A stretch of 64,000 nucleotides of DNA from positions 1-64,000 of the IMG/VR virus record IMGVR_UViG_3300044713_000107; one strand, 5' to 3'. Below the pieces are notes generated by a model. That model did no database searches, was not told where the DNA came from, and worked only from the letters and a program-made list of their open reading frames with translations. Source of the stretch: a virus. Shown piece after piece: positions 1-8,767 of this stretch. The position numbers were made by a program, and so were the translations under genes. The number at the start of each line of letters is the position of its first letter. The first letter of the stretch is position 1.

Positions 1-11
1 AGTGGATGGGG

Positions 12-44
12 AGCGGTGGCACGACGCACGGCCGTGCCACCGCT
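12..44 (-). terminator. Terminator-like hairpin after the capsid gene
   Basis: A perfect 11-bp inverted repeat (arms 12-22 and 34-44, 11-nt loop) begins 17 nt after the stop codon of the major capsid gene. There is no clear T-run on the minus strand, so it may act as a terminator or as a 3' stabiliser of capsid mRNA. Confidence 0.6.
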
Positions 45-60
45 TCCGGGTGAGGTTGCG

Positions 61-1446
61 TCAGACGCTGACGCCAACGCGGGCCAAACGGCCCGTGTAA
101 CGGCTCGCACGAACAGCCAGCGTGGTGTCGCTGACAATCGCGTAAGGAAGCGTGTCGGGCGCGGCAGTCGTTGCGTAGACATCCAAGGGCTGTGCTTCGC
201 GCACGTACGGGCGCACGACGTTGTTCTTGTCGCGGCTGATCAGGTAGATGTTCTCCTGGCCCGTCGACGGCGGCAGCATCGCGGTGCTGGTGCCGTAGTA
301 GGCGGTCGGCAGGGTGCCCGGAACCGTCGCACCGTTCTGCGGCACCAGCGCAGTGCCGGTGTCCACGATGCTCGTGGTGAGGACCGGCGTGACGCCATCG
401 TTGGCGAGGCCGACGGTGCCGTCGACGTAGCCGAGGAGCGTCTCGGAGCCCGCCGAGGTGCCGCGGTAGACCTTGTACAGCTGCGGCTGCAGACCGTCCA
501 GGCCGGAGGGGGTGGAGAACGACAGGGTGATGGTGTTCGTGCTGGTGCCGGAGCCGGTGGCCTGGGACACCTCGCCGGAGACACCGATCTCGCCCTGGCG
601 CGCGACGACCGCGGAGACCTTGTAGTAGTAGGTCGTGGACAGCGGGATGCTGCCGCCGGTGGTCGCGGTCGCGGTGGTGACCGTGCCCATGCTGTACCCG
701 CGGGCCTGCAGGAACGAGGTCTTCACCAGCGGGATGTTGCGGTAGGTCGGTACGATCAGACCGGTCGCGACCTCGACCTGGTCGACGAACCGCTGCTGCG
801 ACACCTGCAGCTGGGCGATCTTCGACGCGGCGGTGTTGGACAGCACGATCATCCAGGTGTCGTCGAACACCGGCATCGCGGCGTTGGTCTCCACCATGTC
901 GATCAGCTCGTCCAGCATCGCCAGGGACAGCGTGGTGCCGGCCTTGTCGATGGCGTTCTGGAAGCCGCCGGAGAAGGTGTTGATCTGGGTGTCGAGGCCG
1001 TCGAACTGCGGCTGCGCACCGGTGGCGGTGGCGGCGGAGTTGCCCCAGCAGATGCCGGTCTCGATGTCCCAGTACAGGCCCCGGATGGAGCCCTCGATTT
1101 CCGTCTCTCGCAGGTCTCCGATGACCTGGCGGGTGACCTCCTGGGCGTAGCCGGTGACGGCGCCCACGACCTGGAGGTGCTTCATCTGGAAGTTGTTCTG
1201 CACGTACGTGCTGTTCGCGACCGGGCGGGCGCCGCCGTCCGGAACGAACCCGCCGGACGCGACAGTGGTCCGCTGGTTGAAGTAGTACTGGTCGGCGTTC
1301 CACGACACGGTCGGGATGGACCGCACCAGCGGGGAGTAGCGGCGCTGGTACTCCAGCAGCACGGGGTCGATGACCTTGGGGATAAGTGCGGATGCACCAG
1401 CAGCGTTCAGCGCCTCACGGAGCTCGGACGGCATGGTGATCACCAA
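61..1446 (-). CDS. Major capsid protein (HK97-fold)
   Basis: A 461-residue protein forming the shell of the head. I infer this from its position after portal, MuF-like and protease/scaffold genes, its length, and the HK97-type pattern of an N-terminal arm followed by mixed alpha/beta core (LLEYQRRYSPLVRSIPT near residue 35). Residues about 255-370 are Ser/Thr/Gly-rich beta sequence with YYYKVSAV and YKVYRGTSAG, which resembles an inserted Ig/fibronectin-like surface domain. The start is TTG 1446 with GAGG 7 nt upstream; GTG 1443 and ATG 1434 are alternatives. It is the last gene before the left edge and has a hairpin on each side, which fits high and separately controlled expression. Confidence 0.85.
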   Translation of the reverse strand: MVITMPSELREALNAAGASALIPKVIDPVLLEYQRRYSPLVRSIPTVSWNADQYYFNQRTTVASGGFVPDGGARPVANSTYVQNNFQMKHLQVVGAVTGYAQEVTRQVIGDLRETEIEGSIRGLYWDIETGICWGNSAATATGAQPQFDGLDTQINTFSGGFQNAIDKAGTTLSLAMLDELIDMVETNAAMPVFDDTWMIVLSNTAASKIAQLQVSQQRFVDQVEVATGLIVPTYRNIPLVKTSFLQARGYSMGTVTTATATTGGSIPLSTTYYYKVSAVVARQGEIGVSGEVSQATGSGTSTNTITLSFSTPSGLDGLQPQLYKVYRGTSAGSETLLGYVDGTVGLANDGVTPVLTTSIVDTGTALVPQNGATVPGTLPTAYYGTSTAMLPPSTGQENIYLISRDKNNVVRPYVREAQPLDVYATTAAPDTLPYAIVSDTTLAVRASRYTGRLARVGVSV

Positions 1447-1468
1447 CTTTCTGCCTCAGAGATGGCGA

Positions 1469-1551
1469 AAGCCCTGCCGCGTCTGCGGTCAGGGCCTTGG
1501 AGGTTGGGTGGGCGACCATCTCTGCCGTGCGGCACCAGCCCGGCGGGCTGG
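1469..1551 (-). promoter_or_regulatory. Leader of the capsid gene with two hairpins
   Basis: The 148-nt gap between the protease/scaffold stop (1595) and the capsid start (1446) holds two inverted repeats. One spans 1469-1498 (CCGC/GCGG inner stem plus a near-perfect GCCCTG/CAGGGC outer stem). The other is a 17-nt palindrome at 1535-1551 (CCAGCCCG/CGGGCTGG). They lie 23 to about 105 nt upstream of the capsid start and could attenuate, terminate or stabilise the transcript. No promoter is obvious. Confidence 0.5.
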
Positions 1552-1594
1552 CGGTCAGGAAGCGTGTGGGTGGAGGGCGTTGCGGCCGGGTCGG

Positions 1595-2086
1595 TCAGGC
1601 CTGCGGGCCCTGGTAGCGGGCGCCGAGGACGTGCGAGGCGGTCGTGGGGCCGAAGAACTTGGTGCGCTCGTCCGGGGTGTACTGGTGCAGCGGCTTGTTC
1701 GGCCACGAGTTGGGGACGCCGTACTCGTTCAGGCCCGGCTCGGTGCCGCCGCTGCCAGCGGTCTCCTGGACCTGGGCGACGTACCCCTTGCGGGTGGGCG
1801 GACCCTGCCGCTCGACGGTCTCCTGCACCGCACCCGGAAGCGCCTTGGCGATGCCCTCGGCAACCAGGCGGGCGATGCGCTGGTCCTCGGTCTCCTGCAC
1901 GGGCGGCGCGACGGGCGCGGCCTCGACGACCGGCTCCGCAGGAGCAGCCTCGACCGGCGCCTTCGGCGCCATCGCGGTCACCAGACCGTTGATGGAACCG
2001 ATCAGGGTGTCGAACTTCGCCGACAGGACAGCAACACCGTCCTCGGTGCCCGGGGTCTCGGCCGCCGGGGTGGTGGTCTCCGCCAT
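1595..2086 (-). CDS. Nested in-frame scaffold protein (internal start)
   Basis: Within the protease gene an in-frame ATG at 2086 is preceded by AAGGAGGAGG with a 5-nt gap, a far stronger ribosome site than most true starts here. Translation gives the 163-residue Ala/Glu/Pro-rich C-terminus beginning MAETTTPAAE. This layout parallels phage lambda C and Nu3, where an internal start yields a separate scaffold. It is inferred from sequence only. Confidence 0.65.
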   Translation of the reverse strand: MAETTTPAAETPGTEDGVAVLSAKFDTLIGSINGLVTAMAPKAPVEAAPAEPVVEAAPVAPPVQETEDQRIARLVAEGIAKALPGAVQETVERQGPPTRKGYVAQVQETAGSGGTEPGLNEYGVPNSWPNKPLHQYTPDERTKFFGPTTASHVLGARYQGPQA

Positions 2087-3382
2087 GGGAGCCTCCTCCT
2101 TGTTGGGGGTCTCGGCGGCCGAGTCGGGCGCCGAAGTCTCAGGTGCGGTCTCCGCCGCGTCACTGTCGGGCGCCTTGCACACGTCGCAACCACACGCGCA
2201 GGGGCAGCCGTCGGCGACCGCCATGGGGTGGGGGACAGCGCAGCCGCAGCCGCAGGAGCAGGCGGAGCCGGGAAGGTTGCCGGCCATGTCGTCCTCGTCG
2301 TCGTTGTCCATGCCGTGGTCGGTGTCCTCGTCCGGGGCACCGGGGACGTCGATGTCGGCGTCCATGTCCGGGTCGAGCGCCATGAGCGCGTCGCAGGCTC
2401 CGGCCATCGCGGCGCGGCCGACGAGGTCCAGGTCGTGCGCGTCGAGGAGCGTCGAGGAGACGGTGACCGTGGTCGGGCCGTTGGTCAGCGACAGGTAGAG
2501 GCTGCTGGAACTCATGGGCATGTCCCAGCACTCCGCCAGGGACTCCGTGAGCGCGTTGGCGGGCTCGATCAGCCAGCCCTCCTGCGTCGCCACCGTGACG
2601 CCGAAGCCCTTCAGGGCCTTGACGATGCGGCCCTTGACGCGCTTCAGCTGCGCGGACGTGTAGGCACGAGCATTGTCGGCCTGGTTGATGTACGCCCACG
2701 CCGCCTTGGCCTTCGCCTTGGTACTGAGGTCGTACCGCTGCTTGCCGTCCTTCTGGTAGCCGGGGTCGGCGTACTTGCGGCCAGCGTCGTCCGACAGGCC
2801 GGAGTCGCGCTTCGACACGGCCGGAGTGTCGGCCTCGCTGATCGTCACTGTGGCCTCCGCGACGGACTCGGTGATCGGGACCCGCTCGCTGCCGTCGGAC
2901 TCGCGCGGATGCGCCGGCATCGGGTCGACGCTGTCGATGCCCGCGCCCTCGACGCCGGGCTTGCGGGTGTAGTCCAGGCCGTCGAGCTCCAGGTCGTCGG
3001 CGGTCTCCACCGCCTGGCCGTCGTGCTGCACCCGCCGGACCGGGCCGAGCCACGCGCCGCGAATGCTCACGCCCTTGAGGACCGGGTCGGGCCCGGAGAT
3101 CAGGGAGTGGATGTCCCGGCCGTGCGCCGTATCGGTCAGGACCGCCGTGTACTTCGCGGACCCGTCGGCTTCCTGCGTGAGGGACGTGAGGCGGCCGACG
3201 ATCCGAGTGGAGTCGTCTCCCGCGTCGTGGTGTGTGAGCGTGGTCAGCGGCATACCGCCCTCGGCGATGCGCTGCTGCGCCCGCTCGACGGCCTTCCCGA
3301 TGGCCTCGGCGGTGTACAGGCGGTTGTTCTTGGAGACGCCGGGCCGGATCGCGGTCCCGGTGACGGTGGCGATCGCAGCCAT
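1595..3382 (-). CDS. Capsid maturation protease with scaffold-like C-terminus
   Basis: A 595-residue protein. Residues 8-115 (SKNNRLY, then TLTHH at 48-52, then KGVSIRG with Ser106) match the N-terminal layout of prohead proteases of the T4 gp21/U35 type, with His51/52 and Ser106 as candidate catalytic residues. Residues about 198-262 (KYADPGYQKDGKQRYDLSTK, then AWAYINQ) match the phage domain DUF6582. An acidic stretch is followed by a patch of nine cysteines at about 372-402 (CSCGCGC and CPCACGCDVC). The C-terminal 163 residues are Ala/Glu/Pro-rich with a short helix and look like scaffold. A strong internal start lies at 2086. It precedes the capsid gene, as protease and scaffold genes usually do. 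Confidence 0.75.
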   Translation of the reverse strand: MAAIATVTGTAIRPGVSKNNRLYTAEAIGKAVERAQQRIAEGGMPLTTLTHHDAGDDSTRIVGRLTSLTQEADGSAKYTAVLTDTAHGRDIHSLISGPDPVLKGVSIRGAWLGPVRRVQHDGQAVETADDLELDGLDYTRKPGVEGAGIDSVDPMPAHPRESDGSERVPITESVAEATVTISEADTPAVSKRDSGLSDDAGRKYADPGYQKDGKQRYDLSTKAKAKAAWAYINQADNARAYTSAQLKRVKGRIVKALKGFGVTVATQEGWLIEPANALTESLAECWDMPMSSSSLYLSLTNGPTTVTVSSTLLDAHDLDLVGRAAMAGACDALMALDPDMDADIDVPGAPDEDTDHGMDNDDEDDMAGNLPGSACSCGCGCAVPHPMAVADGCPCACGCDVCKAPDSDAAETAPETSAPDSAAETPNKEEAPMAETTTPAAETPGTEDGVAVLSAKFDTLIGSINGLVTAMAPKAPVEAAPAEPVVEAAPVAPPVQETEDQRIARLVAEGIAKALPGAVQETVERQGPPTRKGYVAQVQETAGSGGTEPGLNEYGVPNSWPNKPLHQYTPDERTKFFGPTTASHVLGARYQGPQA

Positions 3383-3579
3383 CAGCGTCCTCTCAGTTCT
3401 CGGGTGGTGGTACGCCGCGGCTTCGGCGCCGCGGGCCGGTCGGCGAGCAGGCGCAGGAGTGCGGCACGTACGTCGGGGTCGTTGTCGATCGCGTCGACGA
3501 GCAGCGCCCGAAGCGCCTCGACGTCCGGGGCTGGTTCGTCGTGGTGACGGCCGGGTGGCCGTTTCGGGCGCTCGTACAT
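3382..3579 (-). CDS. Small hypothetical head-operon protein
   Basis: A 65-residue basic protein of unknown function. The middle is acidic and probably helical (VEALRALLVDAIDNDPDVRA) and the C-terminus is Arg-rich. The ATG overlaps the stop of the upstream gene (TGATG), and its own stop abuts the protease start, so it is translationally coupled inside the head operon. Confidence 0.65.
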   Translation of the reverse strand: MYERPKRPPGRHHDEPAPDVEALRALLVDAIDNDPDVRAALLRLLADRPAAPKPRRTTTRELRGR

Positions 3580-3989
3580 CAGCGGCCAGTCAGGCAGATC
3601 GACACCTGGGAGAACACCGGCGTCGTGCCAGTGAGGACCCATGCGACACGGCACCAGCGCGGCAGGACGAACGCGGCACTGGACGTGGATACGTTCGGCA
3701 TGTGCAGGCCCGCGAACGCGGACGCCGAGGCGCCGCTCGCATTGACGGTGCTGGTCTTCGCGACGGCGGTGATCCAGTTCCCGTCGGGGTCCTGCACGTC
3801 GAGCTGGACGGCCAGAGTCGGCGTGGTCCCGGTCGGTGCCGCGCCGAGATACACCGACAGCCACACGTCGGTGACGTCGAGCAGATCGATCAGCGTCGCA
3901 CCGCTGTTGCCGTTCGCGGAGATCATGGTGGTCAGCGGAGAGGACTCCAGGTCCCACAGGGTCCGCGGCACCGGGTTGTAGACGCCCAT
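3579..3989 (-). CDS. Hypothetical virion-associated protein
   Basis: A 136-residue protein rich in predicted beta strand (LAVQLDVQDPDGNWITAV, SQVSICLTGR at the end). It lies between the MuF-like protein and the protease. Its small all-beta character and location suggest a capsid decoration or head accessory protein, but no family is recognised. Start ATG 3989 follows GGAGGACACC. Confidence 0.6.
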   Translation of the reverse strand: MGVYNPVPRTLWDLESSPLTTMISANGNSGATLIDLLDVTDVWLSVYLGAAPTGTTPTLAVQLDVQDPDGNWITAVAKTSTVNASGASASAFAGLHMPNVSTSSAAFVLPRWCRVAWVLTGTTPVFSQVSICLTGR

Positions 3990-3998
3990 GGTGTCCTC

Positions 3999-5000
3999 CT
4001 ATGTGGTGAACCAGTCCGCGAAGCCGGACAGGTCGAGGCCGGCGTCCAGGACGCAGCGGCAGCGCGGATGTGCGGGGCATTCAGGGACGGCATCCAGCGG
4101 GTACGGGCTGCTGTCCTCGTTGGCCTGGCAGGCGACACAGACCCGGCCGTCGCCTGCGGTGATCCAGTTGACGGCCATGAGGTTCTGCAGCTGATACAGG
4201 CTCATAGCGCCCGCGCCCATGGCGGTGGTCATGGCCCAGTCGGTCGTGAAGTCCACGGCGTCGACATCGTCGTCGTCGAGCCCTTGGGAGGCGGCGTCGA
4301 GCATCTCCTCGTAGCTGGCCGCGGCCTGCGCCTGGGCGGCGAGGATCCGGGCGAGGTCTTGGGTGGCGCGCTCGACGAGCCGGGCGAGCCACATCTCGGC
4401 CTGTGACCACAGGGTGTCGAGGCGCTCCAACTGCTGGTAGGCGCGGGCGAACCCAGCGTCCCAGTCCAGGCCGTCCTTGCCCGCCCGTTCGGCCGCGATG
4501 GCGACCGCGCCGAGGATCCCCTCAGCTTGTCCGGCGGCGAGCGCGTCCCGCAACGACTGCCGAACCAGCGCCCAGCCGGGCGTCAGGGGTAGGCCCTGCA
4601 GCATCGACCGCGCTGCGGCGAGTGCTGCAGCCTTGATCTCGTCGTCGCGCTGCTGCTGGTCTGCGGTGGCTTCGGTGAGGCCGAGCTGCTGGCGGAGGCT
4701 GTGGAGGCCGTCGCGGAACAACCTCGGCCGGATCAGCTGCCGCCAAGCATCGGTGACGGTCGCCGTGTACTGGGCGATCAAGTGCTCGCGGTGCCGGAAC
4801 AGCTCCGCCCACATGCCTTCGAGTTTCCCGAGATGCAGGGTCACTTCGAGAATGGCCGGGTCTTCGGCGTACTCACAGGCCACGGCAACGGCGACCTCGC
4901 AGGCCATCTGCACCCGCTCCGTCATCGGGCCGCCTGTGGCCGCCCAGCCCGAGGCGAAAGCGTGCCGGGCGTACGGCGCGATTGGATGCGACACGCTCAC
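3999..5000 (-). CDS. Minor head protein, MuF/SPP1 gp7-like
   Basis: A 333-residue largely helical protein. The C-terminus has the signature of Mu gpF-like head morphogenesis proteins: NWITAGDGRVCVAC, an acidic linker, then ECPAHPRCRCVLD (Cys at about 286, 289, 309, 315 and 317). Such proteins sit at the portal vertex and may be ejected with DNA. It lies downstream of portal and upstream of protease, the usual HK97-type order. The start is GTG 5000; an in-frame GTG at 4994 is an alternative. Confidence 0.8.
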   Translation of the reverse strand: MSVSHPIAPYARHAFASGWAATGGPMTERVQMACEVAVAVACEYAEDPAILEVTLHLGKLEGMWAELFRHREHLIAQYTATVTDAWRQLIRPRLFRDGLHSLRQQLGLTEATADQQQRDDEIKAAALAAARSMLQGLPLTPGWALVRQSLRDALAAGQAEGILGAVAIAAERAGKDGLDWDAGFARAYQQLERLDTLWSQAEMWLARLVERATQDLARILAAQAQAAASYEEMLDAASQGLDDDDVDAVDFTTDWAMTTAMGAGAMSLYQLQNLMAVNWITAGDGRVCVACQANEDSSPYPLDAVPECPAHPRCRCVLDAGLDLSGFADWFTT

Positions 5001-5135
5001 CCCCAGGGCCAGCAGCGTCAGCCGGATCGATCAGGTGTCCGCACATCGAGCGGGCTTGCCGGTGCCCGTCACAGTTCCATCACCTTCCCCGCCCGATTCC
5101 CGTGCCGCTGGCAGCCCGTGCAGCAGACTGGGCCG

Positions 5136-5468
5136 ATGACCACGCCACCCAAGGCACCACAGGCACCCCGAGGCGTCGACGTCTACGTCAACCACAAGAA
5201 AGGGCGCATCGAGGCCGGCTTCTGGAACACCCCGCTGACTGGTGCCAGCATCCTCACCATCGACAACACCGGGCAGAGAGTCACAGTCACCCGCATAGCC
5301 ATGACCGGGATCTTCGCCTGGGCGCTGAAGAAGAAGACCGGCGACCTCAGCATGGTCGTCGCCGGAGCCAACGGCGACAGCTGCACCGTCTCCGTGAAGC
5401 CCAAACACGCCGCAGAGGCGATGACTTGGGCCGCCACGTTCAATGCGTGGAGCCAGGCCGTCAGCTAG
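5136..5468 (+). CDS. Plus-strand hypothetical gene inside the head operon
   Basis: A 110-residue protein beginning MTTPPKAPQAPRGVDVYVNH and rich in beta strand, with one C-terminal helix (HAAEAMTWAATFNAWSQAV), an outline resembling small PH-like or single-barrel domains. It is transcribed against the operon, between the MuF-like gene and a small Pro-rich gene. Its stop overlaps the opposing stop (CTAG at 5465-5468). An isolated reversed gene between head genes fits a moron, possibly expressed from the prophage or plasmid state. Function unknown. Confidence 0.65.
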   Translation: MTTPPKAPQAPRGVDVYVNHKKGRIEAGFWNTPLTGASILTIDNTGQRVTVTRIAMTGIFAWALKKKTGDLSMVVAGANGDSCTVSVKPKHAAEAMTWAATFNAWSQAVS

Positions 5469-5611
5469 CCGATCTCCTTCGGCAGCAGCGCGCCAACGTC
5501 CTGCGCCCGCAACGGGTGCTCGGGCAGAGTGTCCGGCTCCAGGGCCGCCCCCTCACCAGGCGGCGGCCACTGCGGCGGATCCTCCGGCGGCGGGTCAGGC
5601 GGCGTACCCAT
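5465..5611 (-). CDS. Small Pro-rich protein overlapping portal
   Basis: A 48-residue acidic, proline-rich peptide (TPPDPPPEDPPQWPPPGEG). The start ATG at 5611 has GGAGG 8 nt upstream; an ATG at 5617 is only 2 nt from that site and is less likely. It overlaps the last 17 nt of the portal gene. Function unknown. Confidence 0.55.
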   Translation of the reverse strand: MGTPPDPPPEDPPQWPPPGEGAALEPDTLPEHPLRAQDVGALLPKEIG

Positions 5612-7157
5612 CGTCATCGCCTCCTGGAAGCCTCGCCAGCGCCTCCCGCAACCGGGCCCGGAACTGCGCCCGGATGGACTCCCCGCCAAACGTCGGTTCG
5701 CCGTCGTCCCCCGGCGGCCCTGGGGACATTGCCACGGTGGGCGGAGCGGGCAACACCGCAGGCTTCTCGACGGTGACCGGCTCGCCCGCGACCGGATCGG
5801 CCAAGTCGAGGGGAGTGCCCTTGAGCTTGGCCGCGATCCCGGCCTTGGATGCGGCATCCATGTCGACCCACTTGACCAGGTTCTGGCGGTCCACCAGCAC
5901 GGCGTCGTCGCCGCCCTGCGTCGGTGGCTCGCCGATCTCCGTGCGGTAGCGGTTCAGCGTCCAGGAGCCGTTCCGCAGCCGCATGTCGCGGATGCCTTCG
6001 ATCGTCGTCGAGTCGCGCATGTCGATGTCGCGGAACTTCAGATGCCAGCCGGTGATCCCGAACCCCTGGCGGGCGAGGTGGAAGTTCAGCTTCTCCAGGA
6101 CCAACTGCGCGATCGGATCGCAGGTGTTGACGCGGAACGTCTTGTCCTGTGCTTCGCCTGTGCCGCCGCCGAGGTTCCCCGACTCGATCACCCCGGCCTT
6201 CGCGGGAGGGCAGCCGTAGCAGGCGAGGATCTCGTCGCGCTTCTGGTCCAGAAACGACTCAAGGTCAGCGATCCGGCCCTGCGCGAGCTCGACCAGCGTC
6301 GCGCCGCCCTTGGTCGCGATCGGCGTCCCCATGTTCCGAGGGCCCACATTGCGGGCCGCGTACTGCTGCAGCCAACGGTTCATCTCCGGCTGCTGCATCC
6401 CAGCGGGGAAGTCGACGTGCACCGTCAGAGGCATGCCCTTACGGAAGTACTCCTTGCCGGTCGACCCCGCAAAAAGCCACGCCGTGATCGGCAGCAGAGC
6501 GGCCTGCGTCGGAGAGACACCAAACACGCCGGCGCGCGGCGAGTCGAGAGCGATGTGAATGACATCGCGCGGCTCGAACGTGGCACGCTGCCCGAACTCG
6601 GTGATCTGCACGTAGCCGGTGATCTGACCGTGCTCGTCCGCCTTCGGGTACATCGTCGGGCAGTCAAGGTTGTAGAGGGCGACAGGAACGTTCCCCACCC
6701 AGGAGACCTCGATGAACGCGTCCCCGAACACCAGCAGGTCGGTGATGACGTTCCGGGTGAGCTTGCGGATGTCCTCGTCGGGGTTGCAATACGCCATCAG
6801 CCGTTCGAGGGCGAGTACTTCCGGCGGCTTGTCAGGCTGCTCGTGGTCGCCTTCGCCGTCGTCCTGGTCCCAGTCGGTGACGAGGCCCCCGGCGGTGATG
6901 GTCCGGGCGATCGCGTTCGTCGCCGCCCAGGCCCACGGGCACGCGAGGTACGCCTCGTGGAGCTCCTGCATCAGCGAGCTGCGGTCCGTCTGGGTCGACG
7001 TACCCATGCCTTGGCGATATTCGGTCAAACCGCCGGGCGGAATGCCTACCTCGAAGCCTGCCCGCTCGGGGATCTTCGGCGGACCCGCGAGCGCCGCCTC
7101 GAAGACCGGCTGCGGGGCATCCCGGCGGAACCATGTGCGCGGGCTCCAAGAAGCCAC
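5595..7157 (-). CDS. Portal protein (HK97/SPP1-type)
   Basis: A 520-residue protein forming the dodecameric DNA channel of the head. Typical portal features are present: an N-terminal helical clip (HEAYLACPWAWAATNAIART), VFGDAFIEVSW, PRDVIHIALDSPRAGVFGVS, and the segment with FLDQKRDEILACYGCPPAK before the long helix. It follows the large terminase by 17 nt. The start is GTG 7157 with GAGGGGG upstream. The C-terminal 60 residues are Pro/Gly-rich and probably disordered. Confidence 0.88.
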   Translation of the reverse strand: MASWSPRTWFRRDAPQPVFEAALAGPPKIPERAGFEVGIPPGGLTEYRQGMGTSTQTDRSSLMQELHEAYLACPWAWAATNAIARTITAGGLVTDWDQDDGEGDHEQPDKPPEVLALERLMAYCNPDEDIRKLTRNVITDLLVFGDAFIEVSWVGNVPVALYNLDCPTMYPKADEHGQITGYVQITEFGQRATFEPRDVIHIALDSPRAGVFGVSPTQAALLPITAWLFAGSTGKEYFRKGMPLTVHVDFPAGMQQPEMNRWLQQYAARNVGPRNMGTPIATKGGATLVELAQGRIADLESFLDQKRDEILACYGCPPAKAGVIESGNLGGGTGEAQDKTFRVNTCDPIAQLVLEKLNFHLARQGFGITGWHLKFRDIDMRDSTTIEGIRDMRLRNGSWTLNRYRTEIGEPPTQGGDDAVLVDRQNLVKWVDMDAASKAGIAAKLKGTPLDLADPVAGEPVTVEKPAVLPAPPTVAMSPGPPGDDGEPTFGGESIRAQFRARLREALARLPGGDDDGYAA

Positions 7158-7174
7158 GACTACCCCCTCGCTGG

Positions 7175-8761
7175 TCAGATGAAGGGGGACGTCTGCGTAG
7201 TGCCGCGCTGCTCGGCGTCGTCGTCAGCCCACGGGTCGATCTCGGCCTGGCGTGGCCGGTGGGCGATGCCTTGCCCGAACTCGCCTAGCAGAGCAGCGAG
7301 CTGCTCGTCGACTGGCGTGTCGAGGATCGGGAACTGTGGGCCGCCACCGATTGACATGATCAAATAGCGGCCCGCATCGTACCAATGGTCCGGGGCATCG
7401 GTGTCGACGTCCTCAGGCCGGTGCGGATCCCGGGGCAGTTCGCCCATGGTCTTGGTGAACTGCGGGCACGTTCCGTCTAGGACGTGCAGCATCGGGCAGG
7501 TCGCCCATCCCAACTCGCGGTGGTGCGCACATGCAGGTGCCTCGGCCAGGTAGGTGTGGTACCTGGCCTTCCCGCCGAGGCGGTCGTTGTCCGCCCGGGT
7601 GAGGTGCAGGCCCTCGATGGCCATCTGCTCGGCGGGCGGCAACGACGAGCCCGTCTTTCCCCACATCGCCGGGTCGGCCGCGATCGACACCAGGGCGTGC
7701 CCGGTGTTCGCTTCAAGGATCTGCCGAGCCTGATCACGCTCAGGGGTCTGCACCATCGTCAGCTCGCGGTAGAACCACAGGCGTCCATCGTTGTCGCGGG
7801 CCGCAGCCATGTAGACCGACGGGGCGGCCCAGCCGTAGTCCATTCCGCCGCGGCGCTGCCAGGCGGCGGGGACGTCGAAGAGCGGGACGACGATTCGGTC
7901 GCGCTTCCAGTCGGGGAAGGCGGCGTCAGGCATGGCGGACCAGTCCCCGTCCTTGATTCGGGCGCGCAGGTCGGGGTCGGAGATGCCTTCGAGGGTCTTG
8001 TCATAGTCGCCGACGTAGGGGTTGTCGCTGGCCTTGGCCGGGATGAAGATCCTGCGCCGTCCCGCCTTGTCGCTGACTTCCCTGGAGCCGTAGTCCGTGG
8101 CATCGACGTAGTCCGCTTTGACGACGCCGTGTCCAACGTGGCCGGGGTTTGATGCGGAGCGGGCCCCGAGGCTTGGCACGCCTTCGACGCCGGAGCGGAT
8201 GCGCGTGTAGAGGAAGTCGACGACTTCGGGCGGCATCGTGGTGCGCTCGTCGATGATCAGCATGTTGATCTCGGCCGAGGATAGGGCCGCAGCCTCTTCC
8301 ATGTTCTTCGCGTGCGCGAAGGTGAGGATCGACGCCCCAGGGAATCGCAGCTCGTACTTCGACCCGTTCCACTGGCCGCCGAGGGATTTGGCGTACCCGT
8401 AGCGTGCGAGGTTCCGGAGCACGGACTGGTTCAGCTGCGGGAATGTCTTGCGGAACCAGAAGATCTGGATGCCCGGGTATCGGATGCAGGTGCGGATCGC
8501 CAGTGCGAGGAGACTGGCGGACTTTCCGCCGCCGCCTGCGCCGCCATAGAGGACGTCGAGGTCTTCGTCGGGCAGGTTCAGGAACCGCTCCTGGGGACAC
8601 TCTCCGCACATCGGTGGTAGCTCGTCCTCGGGCATGCCCGAGAGGCGGGCGAGCACGCGGGGCTTGCACACCGGCTCGAAGCCGATCACCGCCCAGGGGT
8701 CGACCGGCGGCTCGTCGAGCTGGTCTGCGAGGAGATCGAACGCGTCGAGCACCCCCACCAC
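7175..8761 (-). CDS. Terminase large subunit
   Basis: A 528-residue packaging ATPase and nuclease. Walker A is GGAGGGGKS at 73-81, Walker B is MLIIDE at 167-172, and RNase H-like nuclease acidic positions appear at GGMDYGW (about 310), AADPAMWG (about 358) and DHWYDAGRY near the C-terminus. Length is normal for the family. It sits between a putative small terminase and the portal. Confidence 0.93.
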   Translation of the reverse strand: MVGVLDAFDLLADQLDEPPVDPWAVIGFEPVCKPRVLARLSGMPEDELPPMCGECPQERFLNLPDEDLDVLYGGAGGGGKSASLLALAIRTCIRYPGIQIFWFRKTFPQLNQSVLRNLARYGYAKSLGGQWNGSKYELRFPGASILTFAHAKNMEEAAALSSAEINMLIIDERTTMPPEVVDFLYTRIRSGVEGVPSLGARSASNPGHVGHGVVKADYVDATDYGSREVSDKAGRRRIFIPAKASDNPYVGDYDKTLEGISDPDLRARIKDGDWSAMPDAAFPDWKRDRIVVPLFDVPAAWQRRGGMDYGWAAPSVYMAAARDNDGRLWFYRELTMVQTPERDQARQILEANTGHALVSIAADPAMWGKTGSSLPPAEQMAIEGLHLTRADNDRLGGKARYHTYLAEAPACAHHRELGWATCPMLHVLDGTCPQFTKTMGELPRDPHRPEDVDTDAPDHWYDAGRYLIMSIGGGPQFPILDTPVDEQLAALLGEFGQGIAHRPRQAEIDPWADDDAEQRGTTQTSPFI

Positions 8762-8767
8762 CCCCGG

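Noticed and set aside
16-1992. Long open plus-strand frames across the capsid and protease genes (16-1992 and 1370-3547)
   Set aside because: They are shadows of the high-GC minus-strand genes, Arg/Gly/Ala-rich without any recognisable fold, while the minus frames give clear protease and capsid sequences.
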